From positions 1-64,000 of the forward strand of contig JAGQOH010000008.1 in the NCBI GenBank assembly GCA_020427635.1: DNA of 64,000 nucleotides. Direction: 5' to 3'. This document shows, piece after piece, positions 26,378 to 36,203 of this stretch (its first letter is position 1; every line of letters starts with the position of its first letter). The notes beneath the pieces are model-generated. The model did no database searches and was not told where the DNA came from. It saw only the letters and a list, made by a program, of their open reading frames with translations. Made by a program: the position numbers and the translations under genes. The DNA is from Phycisphaerales bacterium. GTDB taxonomy: Bacteria > Planctomycetota > Phycisphaerae > Phycisphaerales > UBA1924.

Positions 26378-29172
26378 CAGCCAGGCATCGTGCCAAACGC
26401 AAACAGCACCTCGCTCAGATCATCAAGACCAACAACTCCATCGCAGTTTGCGTCGCCATTCGTCCCCGCCGGCACGCCTTGCCCGAAGAAGAACAGCACC
26501 GCCTGCAGATCGACGAGATCAACCACGCCCAGCCCGTCGGTGTCATCCACGTTTGGACACTCGCACAGCGCAACGCCATACGCAAAGCGATACTCCCGCG
26601 GGTCCGCACAACTGAACGCCGCGCCGAACACCGTGTTGACGGGCGCGACGGTGAGGTAGTACAGCCCCGCCGGCTGGTCCCCGAAATCCAGCACGCGCGT
26701 CTCGCACGATAGCGCGATCTGGTTGCCCTTGTTGATGCTGTATACCTCCGGAATCACCGGATTGACCTCATAGTTGCACAAATCGCCCAAAGGCGCAGAC
26801 TCAAAGGTCAGGAACACCTGCGGCTGAAAAAGCTCGCCGCGCACCGACGCGTACACCACGCCGCCCGGGTGCTGGATGCGATACCAATCCTCGTCGCGCA
26901 CCTCTTCGTTGGGCCACAACGTGCCGTCGCGCAGGCGCGTGTCCGTCACGAACTCGCCGATCGTGCCACAAAACACTTGGCCCAACACCGCGTCGATGAA
27001 TGGATCGATCTCAGCTGTTCCCGGCCCGGGCTGCGGATCGTTTGCCAAGTAGTAATCGTTCGTCTGGAAATCGGCATACCCCATCGCGCCGCAGCCACTG
27101 TTGTAAAAGTCTTGGTAGCCCAAGAAGCACGCGGGCTCACCTTCAGGCGTGTCGCCGCTCAGGCATACCTCTGCGCAGCACTTCACATTCGCATCTGCGC
27201 AGGCGCTCGCCTCGCCGTAATACCAGCCTTCAAGATCGCGGCAGTTGCATGGATCGGTCTCGATGCAGCTCGTGTCGGGCAGGCAGCACGCGCCGATCTC
27301 TTGCAAAACTGGGGCGCCGGTCACACTGAAGACGTACTCCCAGTTCTCAATCGTGCCCGGAATGATCGGATACCCAGAAAAACCATTCACCGCAGGAACG
27401 ATGTAGTAATCACCCGCGCACAGGGTCTTGGTCAACACGATCGTGCCGTTCTCTTCGGTCGTTGCGCCAGACCCCACGACAGTCTCGCCTTCGCACTCCA
27501 CATAGTTGCCGTCGAAGGTCTCGATCAGAAACAGCACCATCGGCGCCTGCGCGTCGAGCGTGATCGTGACCTCAGCATCACCGTCCAACGGGAATCGGTA
27601 CCAATCGAGATCGCGACCGTTGTTCTGGAAATTGCCCGTCGAGCCACACCAAATATCGCCCAGGCTCACGATGTCCGGCGCGAGCGGCACAACTTGCCCG
27701 GTCCCAGGGTCCGACGGTGCATTGCATCCAACGTTGATGACATCCTGAAACCCGATGATTTCTTCAAGCCCGAGTCCTTCGATCATGCCACCCGGCGGGC
27801 AAGGCAACGGCGCCGGACAGCTCGGCGCTTCGGTCAGTCCCGTCGTGTTCACGCCGTTCGGATTGCCCGCGCAGTACGTGTCATCGCCTCGGTAGACGCC
27901 CTGGCAATCGACCTCCGCCACTTCCACGCATGTATCGTCCGGCAGACAGCATGCGCCTCCCACCGATGGCCCGACAAAGCCAAGGGAAACCACATACGCG
28001 TGCCCGACCACTTGCTCCGAACACAACCCCGCGCCATCCATGTCGCGCGTCGGGCGAATGACAAGATTGAAGGTCTCGCCATCTGGCAACAACACCGAAT
28101 TCACATTGTGCACGTTGCAATCGCCAACCCCCCCGCTACTCGATTGCCACGGAAAGAAGTTGGTGCCAACGTAGTACACGTCATCGTCGACACCAGGCGG
28201 CGCCTGCACGCAGCCGCGCGCGTTGTCCGCGCCGAGCTGCAGCACGAACAGGCCCTTCTGCACGTTGGCATGCAGCTCGTACACCAGCGTTTCGAACGCC
28301 CCATTGCTCGTATCGATCGGAGACTCAAAGGTGTACCAATCGAAGTCTCGGAAGTAGGTATCTGGCGACGCATCCGATCGCTGGCTCATGAACGTCGTGC
28401 CGCAAATCTCAAGGTTCAGGATGGGTCCGAGCGCCTGGAATCGATCGGGATCGCTCTCCGACCCACCAGGCCCCACGCCAACATCAGGCCAGATGCAGCC
28501 GTAGTTGTTGTTGCCACCGGGCGGCACACTTGGCGTGTCCGCAGGATTCCCACTCTGCACGAAGTCGACATCCGCGCACATCCCATCGTTGTCCGCCATG
28601 ACATGCGGCCCAAGCCCGCAGGTCGCACAGTCCGCTTCGGGGCACATCACCTTCAGGTTGTACTGGCCCGCAGCGCCTGCATAAAAACTACCCACCTGAA
28701 CATAGTAGGTCGCGCCGACCGTCAGGCCCTCGGCATAGATATAGCTGTTGAACGACGAGGCGCCGCAGTTGTCCTCGGCACAACCAAACTCAACCAAGCC
28801 GCCACACGCGCCTGCATACAACTGCATGGACGAGTCTGTGCCAACGCTGTCACAGGTATGCACCTGCGCACTCGTGTCGCTCGCCACGAACTTGAACCAA
28901 TAGGTATTGCGATTTGTGGATGAGCCGCCAATACAGAAGTTCTGGTTCGGATCGTTCAGATTGATCTCGTCCCAGCCGCCCGTGGTCTTCGTGTTGTCAA
29001 AGTCGTATCCACCCGGATCGTTGCAGTTGATCAAGGTCGCCTGTGCGCACACTTCGCCTGCAACGCCGCCCGCCCGCGCCTGTGCGACGCGCAATGCGCC
29101 TGGACCAATGATGAGCGCTGCGCCCGCCAACGCGCCGAAGCGAGCGACCCGCCGCCGCTGCGTCTGCATCAT
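26374..29172 (-). CDS. Large secreted protein with pre-peptidase-like domains and dockerin-type end
   Basis: 932 residues. AGGAGGT lies just before the ATG. A twin-basic N-terminus (QTQRRRVARFG) and a hydrophobic stretch form a signal peptide. Several beta domains resembling bacterial pre-peptidase C-terminal domains follow, with phrases such as WYRFPLDGDAEVTITL and TYYVQVGSFYAGAAG. Two GACCLPD cysteine motifs occur (about 408-435 and 626-665). The C-terminus has the dockerin-type pair VDDTDGLGVVDLVDL and DANCDGVVGLDDLSEVLFAF. It is cysteine-rich and probably extracellular. No catalytic motif is visible, so a structural or adhesive role is as likely as an enzymatic one. Confidence 0.8.
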   Translation of the reverse strand: MMQTQRRRVARFGALAGAALIIGPGALRVAQARAGGVAGEVCAQATLINCNDPGGYDFDNTKTTGGWDEINLNDPNQNFCIGGSSTNRNTYWFKFVASDTSAQVHTCDSVGTDSSMQLYAGACGGLVEFGCAEDNCGASSFNSYIYAEGLTVGATYYVQVGSFYAGAAGQYNLKVMCPEADCATCGLGPHVMADNDGMCADVDFVQSGNPADTPSVPPGGNNNYGCIWPDVGVGPGGSESDPDRFQALGPILNLEICGTTFMSQRSDASPDTYFRDFDWYTFESPIDTSNGAFETLVYELHANVQKGLFVLQLGADNARGCVQAPPGVDDDVYYVGTNFFPWQSSSGGVGDCNVHNVNSVLLPDGETFNLVIRPTRDMDGAGLCSEQVVGHAYVVSLGFVGPSVGGACCLPDDTCVEVAEVDCQGVYRGDDTYCAGNPNGVNTTGLTEAPSCPAPLPCPPGGMIEGLGLEEIIGFQDVINVGCNAPSDPGTGQVVPLAPDIVSLGDIWCGSTGNFQNNGRDLDWYRFPLDGDAEVTITLDAQAPMVLFLIETFDGNYVECEGETVVGSGATTEENGTIVLTKTLCAGDYYIVPAVNGFSGYPIIPGTIENWEYVFSVTGAPVLQEIGACCLPDTSCIETDPCNCRDLEGWYYGEASACADANVKCCAEVCLSGDTPEGEPACFLGYQDFYNSGCGAMGYADFQTNDYYLANDPQPGPGTAEIDPFIDAVLGQVFCGTIGEFVTDTRLRDGTLWPNEEVRDEDWYRIQHPGGVVYASVRGELFQPQVFLTFESAPLGDLCNYEVNPVIPEVYSINKGNQIALSCETRVLDFGDQPAGLYYLTVAPVNTVFGAAFSCADPREYRFAYGVALCECPNVDDTDGLGVVDLVDLQAVLFFFGQGVPAGTNGDANCDGVVGLDDLSEVLFAFGTMPGC

Positions 29173-29214
29173 GTCGACCTCCTCACATCACCCGCACCTC
29201 ATCGTAGTGCGTGC

Positions 29215-30138
29215 ATGGTGGTCTCCCAAGCCTCATTTCTGTGTCGAAATCGCCTGGCGGGCCCCATCAGGTCAATCAAGCACAGTTCCCGTATCGTGCG
29301 TGCTGTGGTCTATGCCCTCATTGGCGCCATCCTGGTCGGACTTACGCTCGGGCTGCTCGGCTCGGGCGGTGCGATCCTCACGACGCCCATCCTGCTCTTC
29401 CTGCTCAAGCACGCCGAAAAGCAAGCCATCGCAGAGTCGCTCGTCATCGTCGGTGTCATCGCCTGCTGGGGCGCGATCGCCAGCGCGCGCGCGGGCAAGC
29501 TCGACCTGCGCGCCGCGATCCCCTTTGCGTGCGGCTCGATTCCCGCCGCCTTCGTCGGCGCGTGGCTCGGCAGCAAGTCGCCCGCCGCATTGCAGCTTGT
29601 AGTCCTTGGTGCGCTCATGCTCGCCGCTTCGGTCTTGATGCTAAAGCCACCCAAACTGCAAACCGCGCAGGCAAATACGCCCCCAAACGCACACGCGCAC
29701 CGACATCCGATGTTCATGCTCGCGGTTGGCCTCGGCGTCGGCATGCTCACAGGATTCACGGGCATTGGCGGGGGCTTTCTCTTTGTGCCCGCGCTGGTCA
29801 TCGTCGCGCGACTGCCAATGCTCCGCGCCACTGGCACAAGCCTCGCCCTGATTGCCCTGAATTGCGCCTCAGGGATCGTTCCATACCTGCGCAGTGACAT
29901 CCCGATCGACACACAAACAGTCCTCACCTTCGGGGCACTCGGCATCGTCGGCGCCACGATCGGGAGGCACATGGCCACCAAGATCGATCAGCGCACACTG
30001 CGCAAAATCTTTGGCGCCTTCGTGCTGCTCCTCGCGGTCTACATTCTCTCCCGCAAGGCTCCCGCGCTGCTGAGTCGTCAGCCATCTCCGCAAAAACAAA
30101 CGAGCGGCGCATCTGCGCCGCCCGCGATTGATTCATGA
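29215..30138 (+). CDS. TauE/SafE-family sulfite or sulfonate exporter
   Basis: 307 residues with about eight hydrophobic segments. GAILVGLTLGLLGSGGAILT near the N-terminus and GVGMLTGFTGIGGGFLFVPA in the middle are the paired TauE repeats. It probably exports an organic or inorganic sulfur anion. No clear ribosome site precedes the ATG at 29215; a GTG at 29296, just before the first membrane segment, is an alternative start. The 3' end contains the antisense terminator of the neighbour. Confidence 0.85.
   Translation: MVVSQASFLCRNRLAGPIRSIKHSSRIVRAVVYALIGAILVGLTLGLLGSGGAILTTPILLFLLKHAEKQAIAESLVIVGVIACWGAIASARAGKLDLRAAIPFACGSIPAAFVGAWLGSKSPAALQLVVLGALMLAASVLMLKPPKLQTAQANTPPNAHAHRHPMFMLAVGLGVGMLTGFTGIGGGFLFVPALVIVARLPMLRATGTSLALIALNCASGIVPYLRSDIPIDTQTVLTFGALGIVGATIGRHMATKIDQRTLRKIFGAFVLLLAVYILSRKAPALLSRQPSPQKQTSGASAPPAIDS
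30092..30121 (-). terminator. Rho-independent terminator of the PEP-CTERM-like gene
   Basis: On the minus strand GCGGCGCA and TGCGCCGC (30114-30121 and 30104-30111) form a perfect 8-bp stem with a very short loop, followed by a T-rich tail (TCGTTTGTTTTTG, 30091-30103). It lies 31 nt past the stop of the gene ending at 30152 and inside the coding end of the TauE gene. Confidence 0.75.
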
Positions 30139-30151
30139 TGGCGCGAACCAA

Positions 30152-30838
30152 CTAGCGCCGCCGGCGAACCGCCGCCAACCCTGCGAAACCAAGCACCGAC
30201 ATGGCGCCCGGCGCGGGGATCTTCTCGGCGATAAACAGGAAGTCCTGCGTGCCCATCGGGTATTGCGCACCCATCACCCAGCCACGCCCGACCCAGAAGC
30301 CCTGGCCCTCTTGGGGATGACCTTGCAGACGATGATCGTCCTGCAGGAACAGAAAAGACTCGCCTGATGGCTGCGACTTATCCTCGAACGTAAACACATA
30401 GCCCGAAGGCACATCCGCATTGCCCTGCGAAGTCAACGTGCCGGCGTTCAGCGCGGAACTCGGATCAACGACCCAACCGGTCCCGCTCGGCGCCACGTTC
30501 GCGGCGTACTCGAAGAACAGGTCATACAGCCCCTCGCCATAGCCATACGTCGAACCGGCATCTACACCGCCGTACAACGTGCCGGCAATCTGGATCCGGT
30601 AGCTGCCACCCCCATCATCAAACACCGACAGGGTCGTATCGCCCACGTTGTCCATCGAAAACGACGCGATGCCGCTCGGACCGCCTTGCGGCACGAAGAT
30701 GTTGTCGAACCGCAGCCCATACGGTGGCGGATTCACGTCGCCATCCGGATGGTCAAAGAGCTGATACTGCTCGATCAACGCCGCCTGCGCAGCGCCACAA
30801 AGCAGCAACACGCCCACACTCAACATCTTGAGATTCAT
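30152..30838 (-). CDS. PEP-CTERM-like exported protein
   Basis: 228 residues from 30838, with AGAGGGG upstream. A signal peptide (MNLKMLSVGVLLLCGAAQA) is followed by a beta-rich domain with glycine and aromatic residues. The C-terminus is IPAPGAMSVLGFAGLAAVRRRR, that is, a sorting motif, a hydrophobic helix and a basic end, like PEP-CTERM proteins cleaved by exosortase. The P-A-P-G version is the usual one in Phycisphaerae. The function of the main domain is unknown. Confidence 0.78.
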   Translation of the reverse strand: MNLKMLSVGVLLLCGAAQAALIEQYQLFDHPDGDVNPPPYGLRFDNIFVPQGGPSGIASFSMDNVGDTTLSVFDDGGGSYRIQIAGTLYGGVDAGSTYGYGEGLYDLFFEYAANVAPSGTGWVVDPSSALNAGTLTSQGNADVPSGYVFTFEDKSQPSGESFLFLQDDHRLQGHPQEGQGFWVGRGWVMGAQYPMGTQDFLFIAEKIPAPGAMSVLGFAGLAAVRRRR

Positions 30839-30970
30839 CTTGGCCCCTCTTTGCTCTTCCTCGGCCCCCTCCACCAGGGGGCTGAGACCTCGGTATGCGA
30901 TGATACGAGGGGCCAGATACACGTCAACCGCTATTTTCTTCAAGTTTGTGCAGGTTTTTGCGATCGGTCC

Positions 30971-31360
30971 TCAGCTCACTACTGACCCCGGCGCGATCGC
31001 CTCTGCCGGGCCCAAAACCACGACCTTGCGCTCCTCGGCCCCTTTTTGGGCGTCGCTGGCCGCCAGCAGCATCCCCCGGCTCTCCTCCCCACGGATCGTC
31101 CGGGGCGCCAGGTTGGCCACGATCACGATCAATCGTCCCACCAGGTCTTCTGGGGCGTACTGGGCCCGGATCCCGGCACAGATCTGCCGAGGCGTCCCCG
31201 AGCCGTCGTCCACCTGCAGCTTCAGCAGCTTGTCCGCATTGGGGTGCAGCTCGGCGGCCACCACCCTGGCCACCCGCAGATCCACCTTCGCGAAGTCCTC
31301 GAAGGCGATCGTCGCCCGCTGGGGCGTCCCGGTCGAAGGGGCGGTTGCCTGCTCGCTCAT
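30971..31360 (-). CDS. tRNA-binding domain protein (MetRS C-terminal / CsaA-like)
   Basis: 129 residues from 31360, with AGGAGG 10 nt upstream. The OB-fold tRNA-binding domain shows FAKVDLRVARVVAAELHPNA, KLLKLQVDDG, ICAGIRAQY and SRGMLLAASD. As a free protein it could be CsaA-like or a stand-alone form of the methionyl-tRNA synthetase C-terminal domain. No MetRS gene is in the window to decide. Confidence 0.9.
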   Translation of the reverse strand: MSEQATAPSTGTPQRATIAFEDFAKVDLRVARVVAAELHPNADKLLKLQVDDGSGTPRQICAGIRAQYAPEDLVGRLIVIVANLAPRTIRGEESRGMLLAASDAQKGAEERKVVVLGPAEAIAPGSVVS

Positions 31361-31488
31361 GGTTCCAAATCCTCCTGCTGGTAGCCTTGTTTGCTCGATG
31401 ATCTGAGAGTCTAGGGCGAAGCGCTTGGCCGCGCCGACATGCCCACCAAAGCCACCCTGTTCGTCGCAGGACTCACGGAGGAGCCCGC

Positions 31489-33042
31489 ATGTCTCAACAC
31501 CTTCGCATTGCGACCACCTCGCACGCCCTCCCGACCCGGCGCGCCTTCCGCTGCCTGCTGCCGGCCCTGCTCGCCTGCATCGCAACGGCCAACGCCCTGG
31601 CAGGCACGCTCGATGACCAACTCGAGAAGATCATCCAGCGCTCGCGCCTGCAGCTGTGCAATCTGGGCGTGGTCGTCATGGACGCCTCGACCGGGCAGGT
31701 CCTCGCCTCGAACGATCCTGACGACAGCTTTATCCCCGCGTCAAACATGAAGCTCTTTACGAGTGGCGCCGCCCTCGCTTCACTCGGCCCCGACTTCGCC
31801 TTTGAGACGCTCCTCGAACTACACGAACCCGAACACGACGACCAAGGCAACATCACAGGCACGCGCTTGGTCGTGCGCGGCTCGGGTGACCCCGCGTTCG
31901 CCGATCCCGAACTCCTCGAGATGATGAACCTCGGCATCGAAGACCTCGTAACCACCTGGGTCAACGCCGCCAAAGACGCCGGCGTTACCTCCATCGACGA
32001 ACTCATTGTCGATGCACGCATCTTCGACGACGAACTGGTGCATCCCACATGGCCCGTCGAACAACTCAACAAGTGGTACTGCGCCGAGGTCTCGGGCCTC
32101 AATGTCTATACCAATGTGATTCGTCTCTTTACGAGCCCTAATGCGCCGAGTGAGCCGCCCACCGTCGTCATGGAGCCCGACGCGCCATGGTTCCGTCTGA
32201 ACAACCGTGCCGTCTCGGTGAATCGAGGCCAGCAAACGGCATGGGCCGCGCGCCAGCACGGCACCAATATCGTCACGCTGTATGGCGATGTGCGCTGGGC
32301 CGCTGAACCTATCCGCGTGACCATCCATGACACGCCCGACTTCTTTGGGCAGTTGCTGGCCGATCGACTCCGCCGCGCTGGCGTGCAGGTCAAGCAAGTG
32401 CGCGCCGCCACCGCGGGCGACCAGTTGGCGCCGGGACGCGTGCTGCACGTCGTGCGCACGCCCATCGACGTCGTCCTCAAGCGCTGCAACACCGACTCAC
32501 ACAATCTCTATGCCGAGTGCTTGCTCAAGCGCTTGGGCCACGACCTCACGGGCACACCCGGCTCCTGGAAGAACGGCGCCGCCGCCATGCGCATGATCAT
32601 CCCGCCCAAACTTTCCGAGTCGGCGGCCAACGCGGTGATCGTTGCCGATGGCTCGGGGATGAGCCGGTCCAATCGCGTCACGCCCCGCGCCATTGCAGAG
32701 TGGCTCAAAGCGCTCGCCGATGACCCAACGCTCGTCGACCCCTTCACAGACTCACTTGCCACCCCGGGCGACGGCACGCTCGAACGCCGCTTTGGCGACA
32801 CGCAACTCGTCACGGAACTGCACGCCAAGAGCGGCTATCTCACGGGCGTGTCTTCACTATCCGGATACCTTGTCGAGCCCAACACGGGCCAGCGCGTGAT
32901 CTTCTCAATCCTCATCAACAACCGCCCATCCAACGTGCCCGGCCGCTGGATCCAGGACTTCTGGGAAGAGATCGTCACCATGGCCGACGACTACCTCGCC
33001 CAACAAACCGGCGCAACGCTGGCTGGCGTGCGGGAACGCTAA
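31489..33042 (+). CDS. dacB: D-alanyl-D-alanine carboxypeptidase/endopeptidase (PBP4, DacB)
   Basis: 517 residues with GGAGG before the ATG. A signal peptide covers about 1-39. The serine peptidase motifs are SNMK (Ser85, Lys88), SHN in CNTDSHNLYAECLLK, and KSG in HAKSGYLTG. It trims cross-links and terminal D-Ala in periplasmic peptidoglycan, so the organism has peptidoglycan. It stands alone between oppositely oriented neighbours. Confidence 0.93.
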   Translation: MSQHLRIATTSHALPTRRAFRCLLPALLACIATANALAGTLDDQLEKIIQRSRLQLCNLGVVVMDASTGQVLASNDPDDSFIPASNMKLFTSGAALASLGPDFAFETLLELHEPEHDDQGNITGTRLVVRGSGDPAFADPELLEMMNLGIEDLVTTWVNAAKDAGVTSIDELIVDARIFDDELVHPTWPVEQLNKWYCAEVSGLNVYTNVIRLFTSPNAPSEPPTVVMEPDAPWFRLNNRAVSVNRGQQTAWAARQHGTNIVTLYGDVRWAAEPIRVTIHDTPDFFGQLLADRLRRAGVQVKQVRAATAGDQLAPGRVLHVVRTPIDVVLKRCNTDSHNLYAECLLKRLGHDLTGTPGSWKNGAAAMRMIIPPKLSESAANAVIVADGSGMSRSNRVTPRAIAEWLKALADDPTLVDPFTDSLATPGDGTLERRFGDTQLVTELHAKSGYLTGVSSLSGYLVEPNTGQRVIFSILINNRPSNVPGRWIQDFWEEIVTMADDYLAQQTGATLAGVRER

Positions 33043-33163
33043 GGGCCCCTGCAACCTCCCCACGCCTCCACCTGTTCAACCTGCCGACATCCATTCGCAA
33101 TTGCACGCGGCGCATTTTGGGGCGCCAAGGTGCAGCGCGATCACTGTCGGGAGGACAAAGAAC

Positions 33164-34513
33164 ATGCAACTGTCGATCAACCCCTTGCGGTTGTCTGCTG
33201 CGCTGTGCGCAGTGTCCATGACCAATGCGTTCGTCTGCGCGGCCCCTGTGCGCTTCGAAGAGCCGAGCAACGTCGCCTCAATGCTCGAGGGCGCCGCGGT
33301 GCTCGATGTGCGCCCGTTTGGCGAATATGTCAGAGGCCATATGCCAGGCGCCGTGCATCTTGATGATGAATGCCTGCGCGGCCCGGCGTCGGGCATGCCC
33401 GTGCAATACTGCGACGCTGAAACGCTCGCGCAGCTCTTTGGCGGCGCGGGCGTTGGCCCAAGCGAAACCGTCATCATCTATGGCGGGCAGGATGACCCGC
33501 TCGCCGCAACGATGGCCGCCTACGCCCTCGCGCGCATCGGACACGACAACATCGTGCTTGTCGCGGGCGGATACGAATCTTGGGCCGCGAATCATCCCAC
33601 GACCAAGGACTTGCCAACGGTCGCGCCCGAAGCGCTCGTGCCCCAGGCGCCACGGCTCGCCGCCGCGACGTACCAAGACATCAAGCCCCTGATTGGCTTT
33701 GATTCGACTGTCTTCATCGATGCGCGCCCCGCGGCCCACTTCCGTGGGGATGCCCCCATCTGGCGGCGCAATGGCCACATTCCGGGCGCACACTCGCTTG
33801 ATTGGACCACGCTCACCTTCCCTGACAACAAGCACCGCCTGCTCGCCAAAGCCGACATCAAGAAGAAGCTCGACGACCTCGGCGTCGGACGGCTCGACGA
33901 TGTCGTCGTGTATTGCGGCACTGGGCGCGAAGCAACACTGCTCATGCTCGCGCTCTCATGTGAGCTCGACATGCCCAACGTGCGCCTGTACGAAGGCTCC
34001 TGGACCGAGTACTCCTCGATCGAAGATGCGCCGATTGAGGTTGGTCAACGCAAACCACCGCAGACGCGCGTCTTTGCCGACGGGCGCATCCACATCGCGG
34101 GGCAGCCCACGAAGGAAACACTGCGTTCACTCGCCGACAGCGGCATTACAACGGTCATCTCCTGTCGATCCGACAAGGAAATGGACGGGCTTTCCTTCGA
34201 TGAAGCCGACTACCTCGAGACCCTGGGCCTGAACTATGTTCACATTCCAATGGGTGGTGACCATGGCTATACGACGGAGCAGGTTGAAGCGTTGGCCGAC
34301 GCACTGTACGACCATCCGGGCGCTGTCCTGATCCACTGTGCAAGTGGTGGCCGCGCCCGATATGCCTACATGGCGCATCTCGTCAAGCACACCGGCATGT
34401 CGTTGGAAGACGCCTGGGCGATGCAACCCAAGCTCGGCGCTCAGCCTTCAGCCATCGAACTGCTGCTCGACACACCGATCGTTATCAAGGCTGCAGCACG
34501 CCCTGCAGAGTGA
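33164..34513 (+). CDS. Exported double rhodanese fused to a DUF442-type phosphatase domain
   Basis: 449 residues from 33164, with GGGAGGA upstream. An N-terminal hydrophobic stretch (RLSAALCAVSMTNAFVCAAP) looks like a signal peptide. The first rhodanese domain has LDVRPFGEYVRGHMPGAVHL but VIIYGGQDDPLA, where the catalytic Cys is replaced. The second has FIDARPAAHFRG and the active loop VVYCGTGREAT. A third domain, IHIAGQPTKETLRSL ... HCASGGRARYAYM, resembles DUF442/dual-specificity phosphatases. It may transfer sulfur in the periplasm; the substrate is unknown. The last 29 nt overlap miaB, convergent. Confidence 0.82.
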   Translation: MQLSINPLRLSAALCAVSMTNAFVCAAPVRFEEPSNVASMLEGAAVLDVRPFGEYVRGHMPGAVHLDDECLRGPASGMPVQYCDAETLAQLFGGAGVGPSETVIIYGGQDDPLAATMAAYALARIGHDNIVLVAGGYESWAANHPTTKDLPTVAPEALVPQAPRLAAATYQDIKPLIGFDSTVFIDARPAAHFRGDAPIWRRNGHIPGAHSLDWTTLTFPDNKHRLLAKADIKKKLDDLGVGRLDDVVVYCGTGREATLLMLALSCELDMPNVRLYEGSWTEYSSIEDAPIEVGQRKPPQTRVFADGRIHIAGQPTKETLRSLADSGITTVISCRSDKEMDGLSFDEADYLETLGLNYVHIPMGGDHGYTTEQVEALADALYDHPGAVLIHCASGGRARYAYMAHLVKHTGMSLEDAWAMQPKLGAQPSAIELLLDTPIVIKAAARPAE

Positions 34514-36191
34514 TCCCCTTCGCGCTCGTCACCCGCACCGGCACGATGCGCCCGATCATGGCGTCGGGCGCCGTGCCTGCTGGGCAATCAAAGACGACGA
34601 TCAAGTCACCGTCCGTGCGCGATGTCAATTGAATATGCCCGTTCGCAGCGCCCGGGTCCTGCACGCTCGTTGCGCACCCGCAAGCGCCGGTGTCGCAGCA
34701 ATCGCCCTCGTCCGCCTCACCGACCGAGCGCCCCCCAATCGTCAGGGCAACGCCATTGCCATGTTGATGGGCCGCCTGAGCCCGCTTCGCCCGCTTGGTT
34801 TCGACCGCGCTCAAGCCCTGGACGAACACGTCCACCGTCTGCCCGACATAGCCCTGCCCCACTTCGTCCGAAATCTCCTGCTGCAGCGCGATCAGCTCAT
34901 TGCACCGGTCGCGCTTTACCTGCTCAGGCACATCGTCAGGCAAGCGATCAAACGCCGTCGTGCCAGGCCGCGGCGAATACTTGAAGATGAAGTTGTTCTT
35001 GAACTTCACCCGTCGCAATAGGTCCTTGGTCTGTTCAAAGTCCGCATCGGTCTCGCCACAGAATCCCACGATGACGTCGCCCGCAATCGAGAGCGGCCTG
35101 CCTTGCTCGGGCTCATCAAGAAACGCTCGGGCTCGTTCCACAAACTCCAGGTAGTCACCAACGGTATAGCCGCGATTCATTCGCGCGAGCACCACATCCG
35201 AACCCGACTGCGCCGGACAATGCAGATACCTGCAAATGCGCGGCGAATCGCGCATCACCGCCAACACGTCATCGCCAAAATCACGTGGATAGCTCGTCAC
35301 GAAGCGCAACCGTTGGATCCCCGGCGCCTCTTCATGAATGCGACGCAGCAGATCCGCAAACGTCGTCACACGTTCGCCCGCGTACACATCGCGCGCATGC
35401 CCGCCCTTATGCGATCGCCCCTTCTGCGGCTGCATGACGCCATCCACACGCACCGCAGCGCCGTGCTCGAAGCGATAGTGATTCACCGTCTGCCCAAGCA
35501 GCGTGACCTCGATCACCCCCGCATCCGCCAGGCGCTTGCACTCTTCGACAATGTGATCCGGCGGGCGATGCATCTCCGCGCCGCGCGTACTTGGCACCAC
35601 ACAATACGTGCAGAACTTGTTGCACCCACGCGTGATGCGCACATAGGCGCTCCCGCCATGATCGATCGGTGAAACCGATCGCGACAAGTCCAGCATCTCA
35701 AGCGTGTCGCTCGCCGCAGCAAGCGTGCCACTGCGTCGCGACGTGTCGCCCTGCAGCGCCAACTGCCGCGCCGAACGCGCCCAGGCATCGTCATCATCCG
35801 CCCGCAATGACTGTCGCGTGCGCACCGCGTTATCAAGCAGCGCAGGCATCTTGTCCAATTCGCCCGGGCCACACATGATGTCAACCGCTGGAAACTTGTG
35901 CAGCATCTTCGCGCCGTCGCGCTCCGCCATGCACCCAAGCACGCCCACGACAAGGTCCGGCTCCTTGCGCTTGCGCACCGCCATCTCTCCCAAGCGCGAG
36001 CGCACCTTCTGCTCCGCCAAGTCGCGCACCGAGCAAGTGTTGTACAGCACAACACCCGCAGCATCGGGTTCATGCACAAACCCATACCCCAGCGCGCGCA
36101 GCGCCCCCATCACAAGCTCCGAATCGAGCTCGTTCATCTGGCACCCGAAGGTCTCCAGATACACCGACTTGTGCCGATCTCCAGCGCTCAT
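34485..36191 (-). CDS. miaB: MiaB, tRNA methylthiotransferase
   Basis: 568 residues. The N-terminal cluster cysteines are in TFGCQMNELDSE (Cys17), YNTCSVRD (Cys53) and GVLGCMAER (about 87). The radical SAM motif is RGCNKFCTYCVVP, and the C-terminus is a TRAM domain. It converts i6A37 to ms2i6A37 in tRNAs. It is about 100 residues longer than usual because of inserts before the radical SAM motif, after ALGQTVNHYRFE-like sequence near 260, and a cysteine-rich insert (DEGDCCDTGACGCA) in the TRAM region. The start is not preceded by a strong ribosome site. Confidence 0.93.
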   Translation of the reverse strand: MSAGDRHKSVYLETFGCQMNELDSELVMGALRALGYGFVHEPDAAGVVLYNTCSVRDLAEQKVRSRLGEMAVRKRKEPDLVVGVLGCMAERDGAKMLHKFPAVDIMCGPGELDKMPALLDNAVRTRQSLRADDDDAWARSARQLALQGDTSRRSGTLAAASDTLEMLDLSRSVSPIDHGGSAYVRITRGCNKFCTYCVVPSTRGAEMHRPPDHIVEECKRLADAGVIEVTLLGQTVNHYRFEHGAAVRVDGVMQPQKGRSHKGGHARDVYAGERVTTFADLLRRIHEEAPGIQRLRFVTSYPRDFGDDVLAVMRDSPRICRYLHCPAQSGSDVVLARMNRGYTVGDYLEFVERARAFLDEPEQGRPLSIAGDVIVGFCGETDADFEQTKDLLRRVKFKNNFIFKYSPRPGTTAFDRLPDDVPEQVKRDRCNELIALQQEISDEVGQGYVGQTVDVFVQGLSAVETKRAKRAQAAHQHGNGVALTIGGRSVGEADEGDCCDTGACGCATSVQDPGAANGHIQLTSRTDGDLIVVFDCPAGTAPDAMIGRIVPVRVTSAKGITLQGVLQP

Positions 36192-36203
36192 GCCGCCTCA
36201 AGT

